Below, piece after piece: positions 54,866-63,426 of a DNA stretch of 64,000 bases (within the stretch, counting starts at the first letter, position 1; every line of letters starts with the position of its first letter). A program made the position numbers and the translations under genes. This DNA comes from Psychrobacter sp. ANT_WB68 (lineage in GTDB: Bacteria > Pseudomonadota > Gammaproteobacteria > Pseudomonadales > Moraxellaceae): positions 124,001 through 188,000 of the forward strand of contig NZ_VOAZ01000001.1 in NCBI RefSeq assembly GCF_008369115.1. Reading direction: 5' to 3'. A model generated the notes under the pieces. That model was not told the origin of the DNA and made no database searches. It was given only the letters and a program-made list of their open reading frames with translations.

Positions 54866-55564
54866 ATGTCAAAGACAAGGCTAATAGAGCATTTTAATAA
54901 ATGCTTAATAAGCAAAAAGTATGAAAGTAAAGGTAATGCTGCTGTTGGTATTACCGCTTTACTATTGTTGCAGGGCGCAATGGTGTTACCAGCCCAAGCC
55001 GCTAGTGCTGCCAAAACGGGGCAGCGGGTACTAATGATTGAGATGACGCCAGCGCTGTGTAGCCTACAGCCGACGCGTGCTCGCATGCGTCAGTGTCTAG
55101 AAGGTTATTCATTAACTGTTTCAGGTTTGGACATGGGTTATGGTGAGCGCTGCGGACGCGGTAGTGAGCCACATCTGACACCACTACAATTAAAAGTTGT
55201 CAATCGTATCATGCCTGATACTACCGTACGTACCCAAGCATGGCAGCGCTATGGCGCTTGTAGCCCGCTCAGCGCTAGCAACTATTTTCGTCAAATTACC
55301 AACTACGCGGGCGACTTAAAACTGCCTAATGAATTGAATACGGGTAACAGTTATACGGTCTTAAAATCTCGTTTTGTAGGGCAGATGACCCAATTAAATA
55401 AAGGTATGTCGCCTGCCAGTGTTGACTTGATTTGTCAGGTAGGAACACGCCGTCAAATGGTTTTGACTGATGTACATGTGTGTTATGAAGGCAGTGCGTT
55501 TGGTGCCTGTAGCAACGTTGTTGATAACTGTGGCAGTAAATTTATTATTTCAGGCGGGAAATAG
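54866..55564 (+). CDS. RNase T2-like exported protein lacking the catalytic residues
   Basis: 232 aa from the ATG at 54866, which follows AAGGTGG; an upstream ATG at 54788 has no site. A signal peptide ends near 'LPAQA' (residue 45). 'RVLMIEMTPALCSLQP', 'RQCLEGYSLTVSGLDMGYGERCG' (in part) and 'TQAWQRYGACSPLSASNYF' line up with RNase T2 blocks, with the Cys scaffold (C65, C77, C96, C132) conserved. But the CAS I His of HGLWP is Ser86, and in CAS II the Glu and His of HEWxKHGxC are Ala125 and Tyr129. It is therefore expected to be inactive as a ribonuclease. What it does in the periplasm is unknown. Confidence 0.72.
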   Translation: MSKTRLIEHFNKCLISKKYESKGNAAVGITALLLLQGAMVLPAQAASAAKTGQRVLMIEMTPALCSLQPTRARMRQCLEGYSLTVSGLDMGYGERCGRGSEPHLTPLQLKVVNRIMPDTTVRTQAWQRYGACSPLSASNYFRQITNYAGDLKLPNELNTGNSYTVLKSRFVGQMTQLNKGMSPASVDLICQVGTRRQMVLTDVHVCYEGSAFGACSNVVDNCGSKFIISGGK

Positions 55565-55980
55565 TAAGTAACACCAACTCGCCAAGAATATCTCTTTACT
55601 ATTTTCAGTGTGAGCAGTCGTTAATAAGCAAAATCAGCAGTATTATTTATTTAACAGCAAAGTTATTTATTTAATTACTTTATCGTCGTTTGAATAATGC
55701 TGCTAAAAGTTCTTCTAAATCTTCTCTGGTCTCCATCTAATGCTTTATTTTCTATGGCCTTTTTTATCTTGCCAGAACGTGAGCTCGTATAAAATGTAAC
55801 AATATAGTCTTAAATAGCGTTCCCGCTTTCTCTAGACGGTTAATAGATTGAAGTGCTACACTAGCTCTCGGTTTATGACTGCTATATTCAGTGAGCAAGT
55901 TGCTATCTAGAACGATCATTCTCAATCAGAACCATCCATTAGAATCATGAATTATCTAATCTATAATTAGGGAGTATTCA
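55565..55980. other. Gap upstream of mdh, with a decayed PIN-domain gene
   Basis: About 415 bp. The minus strand carries the vapC/fitB-like remnant described separately; the mdh ribosome site GGGAG lies at the right end. No terminator was recognised after the RNase T2-like gene. Confidence 0.5.
55675..55919 (-). pseudogene. Decayed PIN-domain toxin gene (VapC/FitB-like)
   Basis: The minus-strand frame opens at ATG 55919 with 'MIVLDSNLLTEYSSHKPRA', the N-terminal pattern of PIN toxins (MIxLDTNxxSE, first catalytic Asp at position 5). It stops after 51 codons at 55764. A shifted frame continues with 'SGKIKKAIENKALDGD', which resembles the internal 'GKRxxALE' helix of FitB-type proteins, down to 55675. 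No antitoxin gene is present. Too short and broken for a functional toxin (normally about 130-140 aa); likely a remnant of a lost toxin-antitoxin pair. Confidence 0.45.
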
Positions 55981-56970
55981 ATGTCAATGAAACAGCCTTT
56001 ACGTGTTGCCGTCACTGGTGCCGCTGGTAATATCAGCTATGCTATGTTATTTCGTATTGCATCTGGTGAGATGCTAGGTAAAGATCAGCCAGTTATTTTG
56101 CAATTGCTTGAAATCGCTCCAGCACTTGACGCCCTAAAGGGTGTGGTCATGGAATTAGAAGACTGTGCATTCCCATTATTGGCCGGTGTCGTTCAAACTG
56201 ATGATGCGACCGTTGCATTCAAAGACGTTGACTATGCTCTGCTAGTAGGTTCACGTCCTCGTGGCCCAGGTATGGAACGTAAAGATTTGCTAGAAGCCAA
56301 CGCTGCAATTTTCTCAGCACAAGGTAAAGCATTGAACGACGTGGCAAGCCGTGATGTAAAAGTATTGGTCGTCGGTAACCCTGCGAACACCAACGCTCTT
56401 ATCGCTCAGCGTAATGCACCAGATTTAGATCCACGTAACTTTACTGCTATGACTCGCCTAGATCATAACCGTGCAATGGCACAGTTAGCTGGCAAGACTG
56501 ATAGCACAGTTAATGATGTGAAGAAAATGATCATTTGGGGCAACCATTCATCAACTCAGTATCCAGACCTAACGGCTGCAACTGTAAACGGCAAGCCAGC
56601 ACTAGATTTAGTCGATCGTAAATGGTACGAAGGTACTTATATCCCAGAAGTACAACAACGCGGCGCTGCAATCATTAAAGCGCGCGGTGCATCATCTGCC
56701 GCTTCTGCTGCCAACGCTGCCATTGCACACGTGCGTACATGGGCACTAGGTACTGATGAAAACGATTGGGTCTCTATGGGCGTTTACTCAAACGGCGAAT
56801 ACGGCATTGCAAAAGGCTTAATCTACTCATTCCCAGTGACTTGCGCTAACGGCGACTGGTCTATCGTAGATGGCGTTGACGTGTCATCAGATTTCTCAAA
56901 AGAGAAAATGGCAGCCACTGAGCAAGAGCTTAGCGAAGAGCGTGATGCAGTAGCACACCTGCTTCCATAA
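55981..56970 (+). CDS. mdh: Malate dehydrogenase
   Basis: 329 aa. '[23 protein letters not shown]' (in part) is the NAD-binding loop; '[22 protein letters not shown]' (in part) contains the substrate Arg residues, '[16 protein letters not shown]' and '[17 protein letters not shown]' the catalytic Asp/His. The longer non-mitochondrial type of MDH, as in many proteobacteria without the short E. coli form. TCA-cycle enzyme, oxaloacetate/malate with NAD. GGGAG site at 6 nt and strong terminator after it. Confidence 0.98.
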   Translation: MSMKQPLRVAVTGAAGNISYAMLFRIASGEMLGKDQPVILQLLEIAPALDALKGVVMELEDCAFPLLAGVVQTDDATVAFKDVDYALLVGSRPRGPGMERKDLLEANAAIFSAQGKALNDVASRDVKVLVVGNPANTNALIAQRNAPDLDPRNFTAMTRLDHNRAMAQLAGKTDSTVNDVKKMIIWGNHSSTQYPDLTAATVNGKPALDLVDRKWYEGTYIPEVQQRGAAIIKARGASSAASAANAAIAHVRTWALGTDENDWVSMGVYSNGEYGIAKGLIYSFPVTCANGDWSIVDGVDVSSDFSKEKMAATEQELSEERDAVAHLLP

Positions 56971-57010
56971 GCTGTCAATTTATTAAAGCTGTTATATAGA
57001 TATTGATCTA

Positions 57011-57041
57011 AAAAAGCCCTCTTATTAGAGGGCTTTTTTTT
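57011..57041 (+). terminator. Intrinsic terminator of mdh
   Basis: GC-rich stem (57016-57022 with 57027-57033) extended by A/T pairs, with eight T. Confidence 0.92.
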
Positions 57042-57186
57042 GCCTTGTATGCCTATTAATACAATTGATAACGTTAGCTAAACGTTGGTTAACAGCTATT
57101 AGAATAAAGCTTGCTACAATAAAGTGGTTAATTTAAATAATAAATACAATCAAATCATTATCAATTTTTTATTAAGGAAAAAGACT

Positions 57187-57426
57187 ATGTTGGGTGAACC
57201 TGAATATAATATGAATGAGTTATTTGCGCAGTTAGGACTTGATAGCTCGGATGAAGCCATTGATAGTTTTATCGAAAAAAACCAATTAGCAAAAGAAGAA
57301 AAGTTGATCGAATCGACGGTATGGAATGACAGTCAGCGTGCCTTTTTGCAAGAAGAATGGAATAAAGATGCCGCATGGGTCGAGGTTATCGATGATTTAA
57401 ACGTGCGTATGCATCCTGATTCTTAG
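57187..57426 (+). CDS. DUF2789 family small protein
   Basis: 79 aa from the ATG at 57187, which has AAGGA at 8 nt; the longer frame begins at a GTG 21 codons upstream without a site. 'NELFAQLGLDSSDEAIDSFIEKN' (in part) and 'FLQEEWNKDAAWVEVIDDLN' match DUF2789, acidic soluble proteins of unknown function in gamma-proteobacteria. Monocistronic between two terminators. Confidence 0.87.
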   Translation: MLGEPEYNMNELFAQLGLDSSDEAIDSFIEKNQLAKEEKLIESTVWNDSQRAFLQEEWNKDAAWVEVIDDLNVRMHPDS

Positions 57427-57458
57427 ACTTAGAAAGTAGTAAGCTACTAGAACCAAGT

Positions 57459-57498
57459 AAAAAACCCACAAACGTCAATAACGCTGTGGGTTTTTTTA
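57459..57498. terminator. Bidirectional terminator between the DUF2789 gene and ribF
   Basis: 11-bp stem (57460-57470 with 57485-57495) with flanking A and T runs. Confidence 0.9.
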
Positions 57499-57532
57499 TA
57501 CGTTAAGTTTTTATATGGTCATAACTATCATT

Positions 57533-58573
57533 CTAGCTCGGTTGCTGTGCACGCCATTCGAGTAAATCTACGACATCATTATGAATGCCTGCTTTTAACG
57601 CCTCTAAACTCTCGTAATGGCGCTCGCCATGTAAGTAATGCAAGAAGCGTACTTGTAAGGTCAAACCATATAAATTCGCTTCTAGTTTAGGGAAATGTAC
57701 TTCTAATCGCCAATCATGTTCTTTATCTACCGAAGGTCTGATACCAAGATTGGCGGTGCCAAATAAGCTGTGGGGGCGTAAGCCTGCAACCCCTGTATTC
57801 TTGCTATCTGTCATTGCGGTTAAGCCATTTGGTATCACGTTACCGTCATCATCGAGGCTGACGACATCAACGGCAAAGATGCCATGTAACGCTGGTTTCA
57901 AGCGCTTTAAGTCCACATTCGCTGTGGGAAAATCCATGGTACGACCGATTTTATCACCACCAACGACGACGCCTGTCATCGCATAATCGCGACCTAGTAA
58001 GGTGTTAGCTGCATCGAGATCACCCGCCAATAATAGGTTACGTATACGAGTAGAGCTAATGCGAGCCCCTTTGCCTTTGTCATCGATAACGGTATGCATA
58101 TTGGTTACATGTAGACCATAATCACGCAAAAACTGACTGTCACCAGTACGATCATGACCAAATTTAAAGTCATCACCCAATACCAAGGATTGCACGTTTA
58201 GGCGCAGTGCCAAAATATCTGCAAATGCTTGTGCTGATAGCGAGCGAAAATCGCTATCAAAGCTTGCAACAATTAAAGTTTCAATGCCATACTCTTTGAG
58301 CAAGGCTTGCTTTTCTGCAAGATTGGTTAGGCGAGCAGGCGCGGTGTCTGGGGCAAAAAACTCACGGGGTTGAGGCTCAAATATCATGACTGCCGAGCCA
58401 ATATTTTGCGCCTTGGCAATGTCGCGAACTTGCGCAAGCATCGCTTGATGACCTAAATGTACGCCATCGAAATTACCGATAGTCAGCACACAGGGCGCCA
58501 AATCTACTGGTTTATTATTTGCAGACAAAGCGCGTGGTGACGCCATCAGTTGCTCAAGAAAATAGGTGTTCAT
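57533..58573 (-). CDS. ribF: Bifunctional riboflavin kinase / FAD synthetase RibF
   Basis: 346 aa. FAD synthetase domain: 'LTIGNFDGVHLGHQAMLAQV' and 'ISSTRIRNLLLAGDLDAANTLLGR' (in part). Riboflavin kinase domain: 'GRTMDFPTANVDL' with 'GIFAVDVVSLDD' and 'WRLEVHFPKLEANLYG'. It makes FMN and FAD from riboflavin. In gamma-proteobacteria ribF usually precedes ileS and follows murJ; here murJ lies 1.8 kb away with other genes between. The start has no strong ribosome site. Confidence 0.97.
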   Translation of the reverse strand: MNTYFLEQLMASPRALSANNKPVDLAPCVLTIGNFDGVHLGHQAMLAQVRDIAKAQNIGSAVMIFEPQPREFFAPDTAPARLTNLAEKQALLKEYGIETLIVASFDSDFRSLSAQAFADILALRLNVQSLVLGDDFKFGHDRTGDSQFLRDYGLHVTNMHTVIDDKGKGARISSTRIRNLLLAGDLDAANTLLGRDYAMTGVVVGGDKIGRTMDFPTANVDLKRLKPALHGIFAVDVVSLDDDGNVIPNGLTAMTDSKNTGVAGLRPHSLFGTANLGIRPSVDKEHDWRLEVHFPKLEANLYGLTLQVRFLHYLHGERHYESLEALKAGIHNDVVDLLEWRAQQPS

Positions 58574-58924
58574 AAATTTTCAGCTATGATAGATAAGACC
58601 AGATAAAAAACGAAAAAACACATCGCGACTTAAAAACAATATTTTAAAATATCTCTCTGTATCAGATGTGTCTAAAAGAGGTGTCTAAAACCAGTCATTA
58701 TAAAGTAAAATAGCCCCACTAACATCCTATAGTCTGCTGATAATCTAACAACCATGCCATGGCCTCAAAAGCTGGTTTTCATATTTGGCTTACGTTGGTC
58801 GTTTTCTGCTAAGGGCTTCTGCGACGTACGTTAGATGAATAGTGTCAGGGTTCATCATTAACATTAAGCAGCCGTTGTTTATTACTCATCATTTCTTTTT
58901 ACTATCAATAATCATGGAAACGCT
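58574..58924. other. Divergent region between ribF and the GNAT gene
   Basis: About 350 bp without a credible ORF or hairpin; it must hold the two promoters. Confidence 0.5.
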
Positions 58925-59560
58925 ATGACTGATGCTGTCTCTATCGCTGCTTGTCATGATATCTCTCACTCTATAACACCTATTTTGGCAATTCATGAGC
59001 TCAACGAACACTTTACGGTACAGCGTGTTAATAAGGCGGATTTACCAGCGATTTTAGCGATTTATAACCAAAGTATCGCGGGCAAACAAGCGACTGCTAA
59101 TTTAGCACCAGTGAGTTGTGAAGAGCGTCAGCTTTGGTTTGATGAGCATTTAAACAATGCCACGCGACCTATTTATATTGTTAAAGCTGTTGTTGAAAAT
59201 GTAGATGAACGGATAGAACAAACAGCGTCGCCAATCGTCGCCTGGGGCAGCTTTAGCGATTTATATGCACGACCGGCTTATCATATCAGCACTGAGATAA
59301 GTATCTACTTGCATCAGGATTATCACGGTCAAGGATTGGGTAGCTTATTGACGCGTTGGATGCTGACGCAAGCACCGAGCTTAGGTATTCATAACGTGGT
59401 GGCGCTTATCTTTGCTCATAATCAACCAAGCTTAGGATTGTTCCGTAAGCTTGGCTTTGAGCAATGGGGCTATATGCCAAAGGTGTGCGATATGCAGGGG
59501 TTTATCGCGGATGTGGTGATGCTTGGTAAAGCAGTGAGGGCAGATAATGGCGCCACATAA
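58925..59560 (+). CDS. GNAT-family N-acetyltransferase, phosphinothricin-acetyltransferase-like
   Basis: 211 aa. After a 35-residue leader, 'LPAILAIYNQSIAGKQATANL' (in part) and 'WFDEHLNNATRPIYIV' match the PAT/MnaT group, 'SIYLHQDYHGQGLGSLLTRWML' (in part) contains the acetyl-CoA loop Q/GxGxG/A, and 'VVALIFAHNQPSLGLFRKLGFEQWG' (in part) the substrate region. Members acetylate methionine sulfone-like compounds or phosphinothricin; the substrate here is unknown. The start is approximate. Confidence 0.88.
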   Translation: MTDAVSIAACHDISHSITPILAIHELNEHFTVQRVNKADLPAILAIYNQSIAGKQATANLAPVSCEERQLWFDEHLNNATRPIYIVKAVVENVDERIEQTASPIVAWGSFSDLYARPAYHISTEISIYLHQDYHGQGLGSLLTRWMLTQAPSLGIHNVVALIFAHNQPSLGLFRKLGFEQWGYMPKVCDMQGFIADVVMLGKAVRADNGAT

Positions 59561-59589
59561 AGAAAAGTCAGATAACAGTAGACCGATTT

Positions 59590-60234
59590 TTAACCTAAAA
59601 TTTTCCATTTTCCGTCTATCTTTTGCAGCTCATAAGTCAATGATGTCGGTTCACTTTGTCCCCTTAGCATCAACTCACCAGTGATGGTGGCACGGGTTTT
59701 GTTATCACTGTATTTGGTATCAGTGAAAGTGACACCATCAACCGTTTGTTGGAAAGCCGATTGGGTCTTGGCAAGCTCTTCCTCGAAGTTCGCCATATCT
59801 ACTTTATAATAAGTAGCGGCTTGTTTCGGATCGCCATAGTACAAGCTGTCTAGTGCTTTTTTAACCGTATCTTCTGGCGTACCGTGTTGGGTCGGATTGC
59901 TCACTAAGCTTTTTTGCTTGGCGGAAGCGGTGACTGGATTCATATTATCGTTAGCAATCGTGGTTTTATCTTTATTGTTAACCGCTACCTGCTTATCCTC
60001 AGTGTCCTTTAAGACTGCTTGACCAGCGCCATCGTTCTCAGAGGTTTTCGCAACCGCTGCAGTGTCTTCATTACTGCTTGTAGGATGAGCTGCTGTCTCT
60101 GCTTCACCCTTATCATTATTGCTACAACCACTTAAAAGCAGTCCGGTGCTCAGTACACCAGCAGTCACTATGGTCGGTAAGCGTACGAAAGCTGATGGTA
60201 ACCTTGATTGTAACGCTGATAGTTTAGTCGTCAT
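59590..60234 (-). CDS. Lipoprotein with DUF4878-like C-terminal domain
   Basis: 214 aa from the ATG at 60234, preceded by GAGGA; the frame begins four codons earlier at a TTG that overlaps that site. Lipobox L-L-S-G-C near residue 38. An Asn/Asp/Thr/Lys-rich linker of about 75 residues is followed by 'TPEDTVKKALDSLYYGDPKQAATYY' (in part) and 'ATITGELMLRGQSEPTSLTYELQKIDGKWKIL' (in part), a fold like DUF4878/NTF2-related lumazine-binding domains. No defined function. It follows murJ on the same strand with about 140 bp between. Confidence 0.78.
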   Translation of the reverse strand: MTTKLSALQSRLPSAFVRLPTIVTAGVLSTGLLLSGCSNNDKGEAETAAHPTSSNEDTAAVAKTSENDGAGQAVLKDTEDKQVAVNNKDKTTIANDNMNPVTASAKQKSLVSNPTQHGTPEDTVKKALDSLYYGDPKQAATYYKVDMANFEEELAKTQSAFQQTVDGVTFTDTKYSDNKTRATITGELMLRGQSEPTSLTYELQKIDGKWKILG

Positions 60235-60383
60235 ATTGATCCTCAAAATTCATTTATTCATTAAAGAGCAATTATGCCAACTATCAGCGGCATGCACTGT
60301 CAATTCTCATACCAAGCTTGTTCTGGTTTGGTAAATTAAAGCCTCACTTGGTTTTCAATAATTAATGTTTAACGCTTACTGTT

Positions 60384-61934
60384 TTAACCATGTTTCAGAT
60401 GGCGAGGACGGAATCCCGTTGCCAATAATACTATGCCATAAACCAGCGCACCGACCACACACATAATCAGTAGCGCGACCAAACGTTGCCACTGTGCTTC
60501 ATTGGTTGGAAAGTAGGGTAGCATGACGTAAAGTACAGCGACCATGGCAGTGGTAGAAACTGCAAATTGCGCAAACAGCTTTTTCCAATGACTGCCAAAG
60601 CGGAAAATCTCACGCTTATGCAAGAAGTAATATAATAAGCCAGCGTTCACAAATGATGCGCCAGTCGTCGCAAGTGCTAGTCCACCATGTAACGGCATGT
60701 CAAAAAAGTAAAATATGCCAATAAAGATGACACTAAAAATCATATTAGCAAAAACGGAAATAATACCAATTCTGACTGGGGTACGGATATCTTGACGAGC
60801 GAAGAAAGCAGGGGCAAAGACTTTAATTAACATAAAGCCTAAGATGCCACCCGCCATGCTTTTTAGCGCGAGTGAACTCATTTGCGCATCACGTAAGGTA
60901 AATTCGCCACGTAAAAACAGCGCTTGCATCAGCACATCAGACAGAATAAATAGCGCTGCCGATGCAGGTACGCCGACTAAAATGATTAAACGTGCTGCCC
61001 AATCAATGGTCTTTTTAAAGCTGATATCGTCTTTTTGCGCTTCACTTTTTGATAGGCTGGGTAAAATAACCGTACCAATTGCCACGCCAATTAAACCAAG
61101 TGGTAGCTCGCTCATACGCTCAGCAGCGTATAGCCATGAGACTGAGCCGCCAATCATCAAAGAGGCAAAAACAGTATTTAATAGCAGATTAATCTGAGTC
61201 ACCGATACGCCAAAGATAGCCGGTAGCATTAATTTTAATATACGCCTGACGCCTTCATGCTGGAAGTCGATTTTCGGCATCACCAGTAGCTTTTGTTGGG
61301 ACAATTGTGGTAACTGAATTAGAAGCTGTAATAAGCCTGCGATAGCGACCGCGTAACCGAGCGCCATAATGGGCGTCTCAAACATCGGTGCAAAAACCAA
61401 TGCGCCCCCAATCATACATAGATTGAGCAATACGGGTGCAAAAGCAGGCGCGGCAAAACGCCCGTAGCTTTGCAAAATGCCGCTGGCAAAGGCGGTCATA
61501 GAGATAAATAATAAGTAAGGAAAGGTCAGGCGTAACAGCTCAGCGGTGATGGCAAATTTATCGGGCTGATCAGCAAAACCGGGCGCAAATAACGTCACGA
61601 CCCATGGCGCCATTAAAATAACCACCACGGTCAACATCGACAGGATCAATAGCAGAGCGCCTGAGGTGCGACTGACTAATATCTGTACTTCTCGTAAGCT
61701 GTACTTCTCTTTGTATTCCGATAAGACAGGCACAAAAGCTTGACTAAACGCGCCTTCAGCAAACAAACGTCGCAGAAAGTTCGGTATCTTAAAGGCGACC
61801 AAAAAGGCATCCATCAGACCGCCAGCGCCAAAGACACCTAGTAATACGATATCGCGTACCAGACCTAAAATACGCGACAGCATGGTCATACTACTGACCA
61901 CCATGGTTGAACGAAATAACCGACTTTTTGCCAT
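60384..61934 (-). CDS. murJ: Lipid II flippase MurJ
   Basis: 516 aa with 14 predicted hydrophobic helices. 'MVVSSMTMLSRILGLVRDIVLLGVFGAGGLMDAF' (in part) and 'FLRRLFAEGAFSQAFVPVLSEYKE' (in part) are MviN/MurJ signatures, including the Arg residues of the central cavity. It flips lipid II across the inner membrane for peptidoglycan synthesis. ATG preceded by AGG. Together with ampD and the transglycosylase gene it makes this end of the window rich in wall-metabolism genes. Confidence 0.96.
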   Translation of the reverse strand: MAKSRLFRSTMVVSSMTMLSRILGLVRDIVLLGVFGAGGLMDAFLVAFKIPNFLRRLFAEGAFSQAFVPVLSEYKEKYSLREVQILVSRTSGALLLILSMLTVVVILMAPWVVTLFAPGFADQPDKFAITAELLRLTFPYLLFISMTAFASGILQSYGRFAAPAFAPVLLNLCMIGGALVFAPMFETPIMALGYAVAIAGLLQLLIQLPQLSQQKLLVMPKIDFQHEGVRRILKLMLPAIFGVSVTQINLLLNTVFASLMIGGSVSWLYAAERMSELPLGLIGVAIGTVILPSLSKSEAQKDDISFKKTIDWAARLIILVGVPASAALFILSDVLMQALFLRGEFTLRDAQMSSLALKSMAGGILGFMLIKVFAPAFFARQDIRTPVRIGIISVFANMIFSVIFIGIFYFFDMPLHGGLALATTGASFVNAGLLYYFLHKREIFRFGSHWKKLFAQFAVSTTAMVAVLYVMLPYFPTNEAQWQRLVALLIMCVVGALVYGIVLLATGFRPRHLKHG

Positions 61935-62083
61935 GAGAACCTATTCTGCTAAGTTGCTTGCTGATTTACGGGAGTCAAAAAAACTGACAGATTATAGCAC
62001 TTTCATCGTCCTGATAAATGTGTTGGAGGTGGAATATAGGTGACTAAAAAAGCGAGTTTTATTATTCTTATTTTACTAAAGAT

Positions 62084-62602
62084 TTAAATTGTTTTATAAA
62101 TATCGTTTAGTAGGCTAAATAAGTCGGTACGCTTATTAATCATAGATGCTCTATAGCTAGCTGCATTATCGTCATTAAAGGACATGTCTATAGGCGATAC
62201 TCTTTTTTTAAAGGAAACAACTGACTCTCCATATTCCCTTAAGGCAATTTGAGCATTCTCATATCCAAATAATAGTAATAAAGACTCTGCCTTAGTTAGT
62301 TCACTAAAACCATCAAATAAATTACTCTGAGAATCTAGCAAGTTATTAGATGGTGAAATGGAGCTGTCTGACAGTAATTTTCGACGCCAATCAGAAGAGA
62401 GAGACCAATACCTTAAGGCGTTATGATTAAAAATTTCAACTTTTTCTGCGACTTCCTTTAACATCTCAAACTCGCGTTCTACTTTAGCTTTTTTAAGCTC
62501 GTTACGATGTTGTGTGGAAGATGATAGGAAAGTAATAACGCCTGCTATCAATGCGCCCAAACCTATCTTCACTGCTGAATCGACCACTTCAATCCAAATC
62601 AT
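62084..62602 (-). CDS. Unrecognised membrane-anchored helical protein
   Basis: 172 aa; no family recognised. One N-terminal membrane helix ('VKIGLGALIAGVITFLS') is followed by a charged coiled-coil-like stretch ('STQHRNELKKAKVEREFEML'), then Ser/Asn-rich and Leu-rich helices with 'ESLLLLFGYENAQIALREYG'. The nucleotide composition is more AT-rich than flanking murJ and ampD, which hints at recent acquisition. GGAAAC precedes the ATG. It sits between murJ and ampD on the same strand. The topology suggests a small inner-membrane protein with a cytoplasmic helical domain. Confidence 0.7.
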   Translation of the reverse strand: MIWIEVVDSAVKIGLGALIAGVITFLSSSTQHRNELKKAKVEREFEMLKEVAEKVEIFNHNALRYWSLSSDWRRKLLSDSSISPSNNLLDSQSNLFDGFSELTKAESLLLLFGYENAQIALREYGESVVSFKKRVSPIDMSFNDDNAASYRASMINKRTDLFSLLNDIYKTI

Positions 62603-62649
62603 AATGTTTCCAATCGATGATTAATCATTATTAAAGTTGAGTAGACCTT

Positions 62650-63237
62650 TTATTTTAATAGAGCTGTAACCATCTCACGCAACTTTTTCCATTCAAAATA
62701 ATCACCGGGATCAGTCTTGCGACCGGGCGCAATGTCACTATGACCAGTCAGATGCCGACGGGTTTTTGGATAGGCGTCATAGATGGCGACAATAACTTTG
62801 GCAAGCGCTTCATATTGGTCAGTAGTGAAGGACACAAAATCTGAACCTTCAAGCTCAATGCCAATGCTATAATCATTACATTCAGGGCGACCCAAATAGC
62901 TAGAGCGTCCGGCATGCCACGCGCGTTCGTTAAAATTGACAAACTGGGTAATCGCGCCATCACGCTCTATAAATAAATGCGCTGAGACTTCTGCGCCTTT
63001 AATGGTTTGAAAGTAGGGATGTGCTTCCCAGTCTAGTTGATTGGTAAACAACGCTTTTACGTAATGTAGACCATCAGTATCGCCAGCCCCGAATTCATTG
63101 GGTGGCAAGCTAATATTGTGAATAACGATGGCGTCAATCGTGGTGTTTTCAGGTCGTTGATTATAATTTGGTGATGTAAGCCAAGTCGCGTCTGATAATC
63201 GACCCGCATTGATAGTCATTGACGATGCTGTGGACAT
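62650..63237 (-). CDS. ampD: 1,6-anhydro-N-acetylmuramyl-L-alanine amidase AmpD
   Basis: 195 aa from the ATG at 63237; a longer frame begins at 63279. Zinc ligands by alignment to AmpD: H40 in 'IDAIVIHNISLP', H166 in 'RHLTGHSDIAPGRKTDPG' and D176 in the same block. 'NFNERAWHAGRSSYLGR' and 'CNDYSIGIELEGSD' are AmpD signatures. The cytoplasmic amidase removes the peptide from anhydroMurNAc, recycling the products of lytic transglycosylases and keeping beta-lactamase inducers low. Ribosome site AGAGA. Confidence 0.95.
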   Translation of the reverse strand: MSTASSMTINAGRLSDATWLTSPNYNQRPENTTIDAIVIHNISLPPNEFGAGDTDGLHYVKALFTNQLDWEAHPYFQTIKGAEVSAHLFIERDGAITQFVNFNERAWHAGRSSYLGRPECNDYSIGIELEGSDFVSFTTDQYEALAKVIVAIYDAYPKTRRHLTGHSDIAPGRKTDPGDYFEWKKLREMVTALLK

Positions 63238-63426
63238 AATATTCTCTTTTATAATGTGATTAATAAGTGTGCAGTACATGCTGGTGGTGAGCAGTTTCTT
63301 ATAAATGAATGGCGCAGTTACTTAAAAAGCCGTCATTCAAAACAGTGATTCATCATATTACTCTGACGATTCGATGGACCTAATAACGCGATAAGCGTAT
63401 GACTCCTACCGTGCGAGATCTTACTC

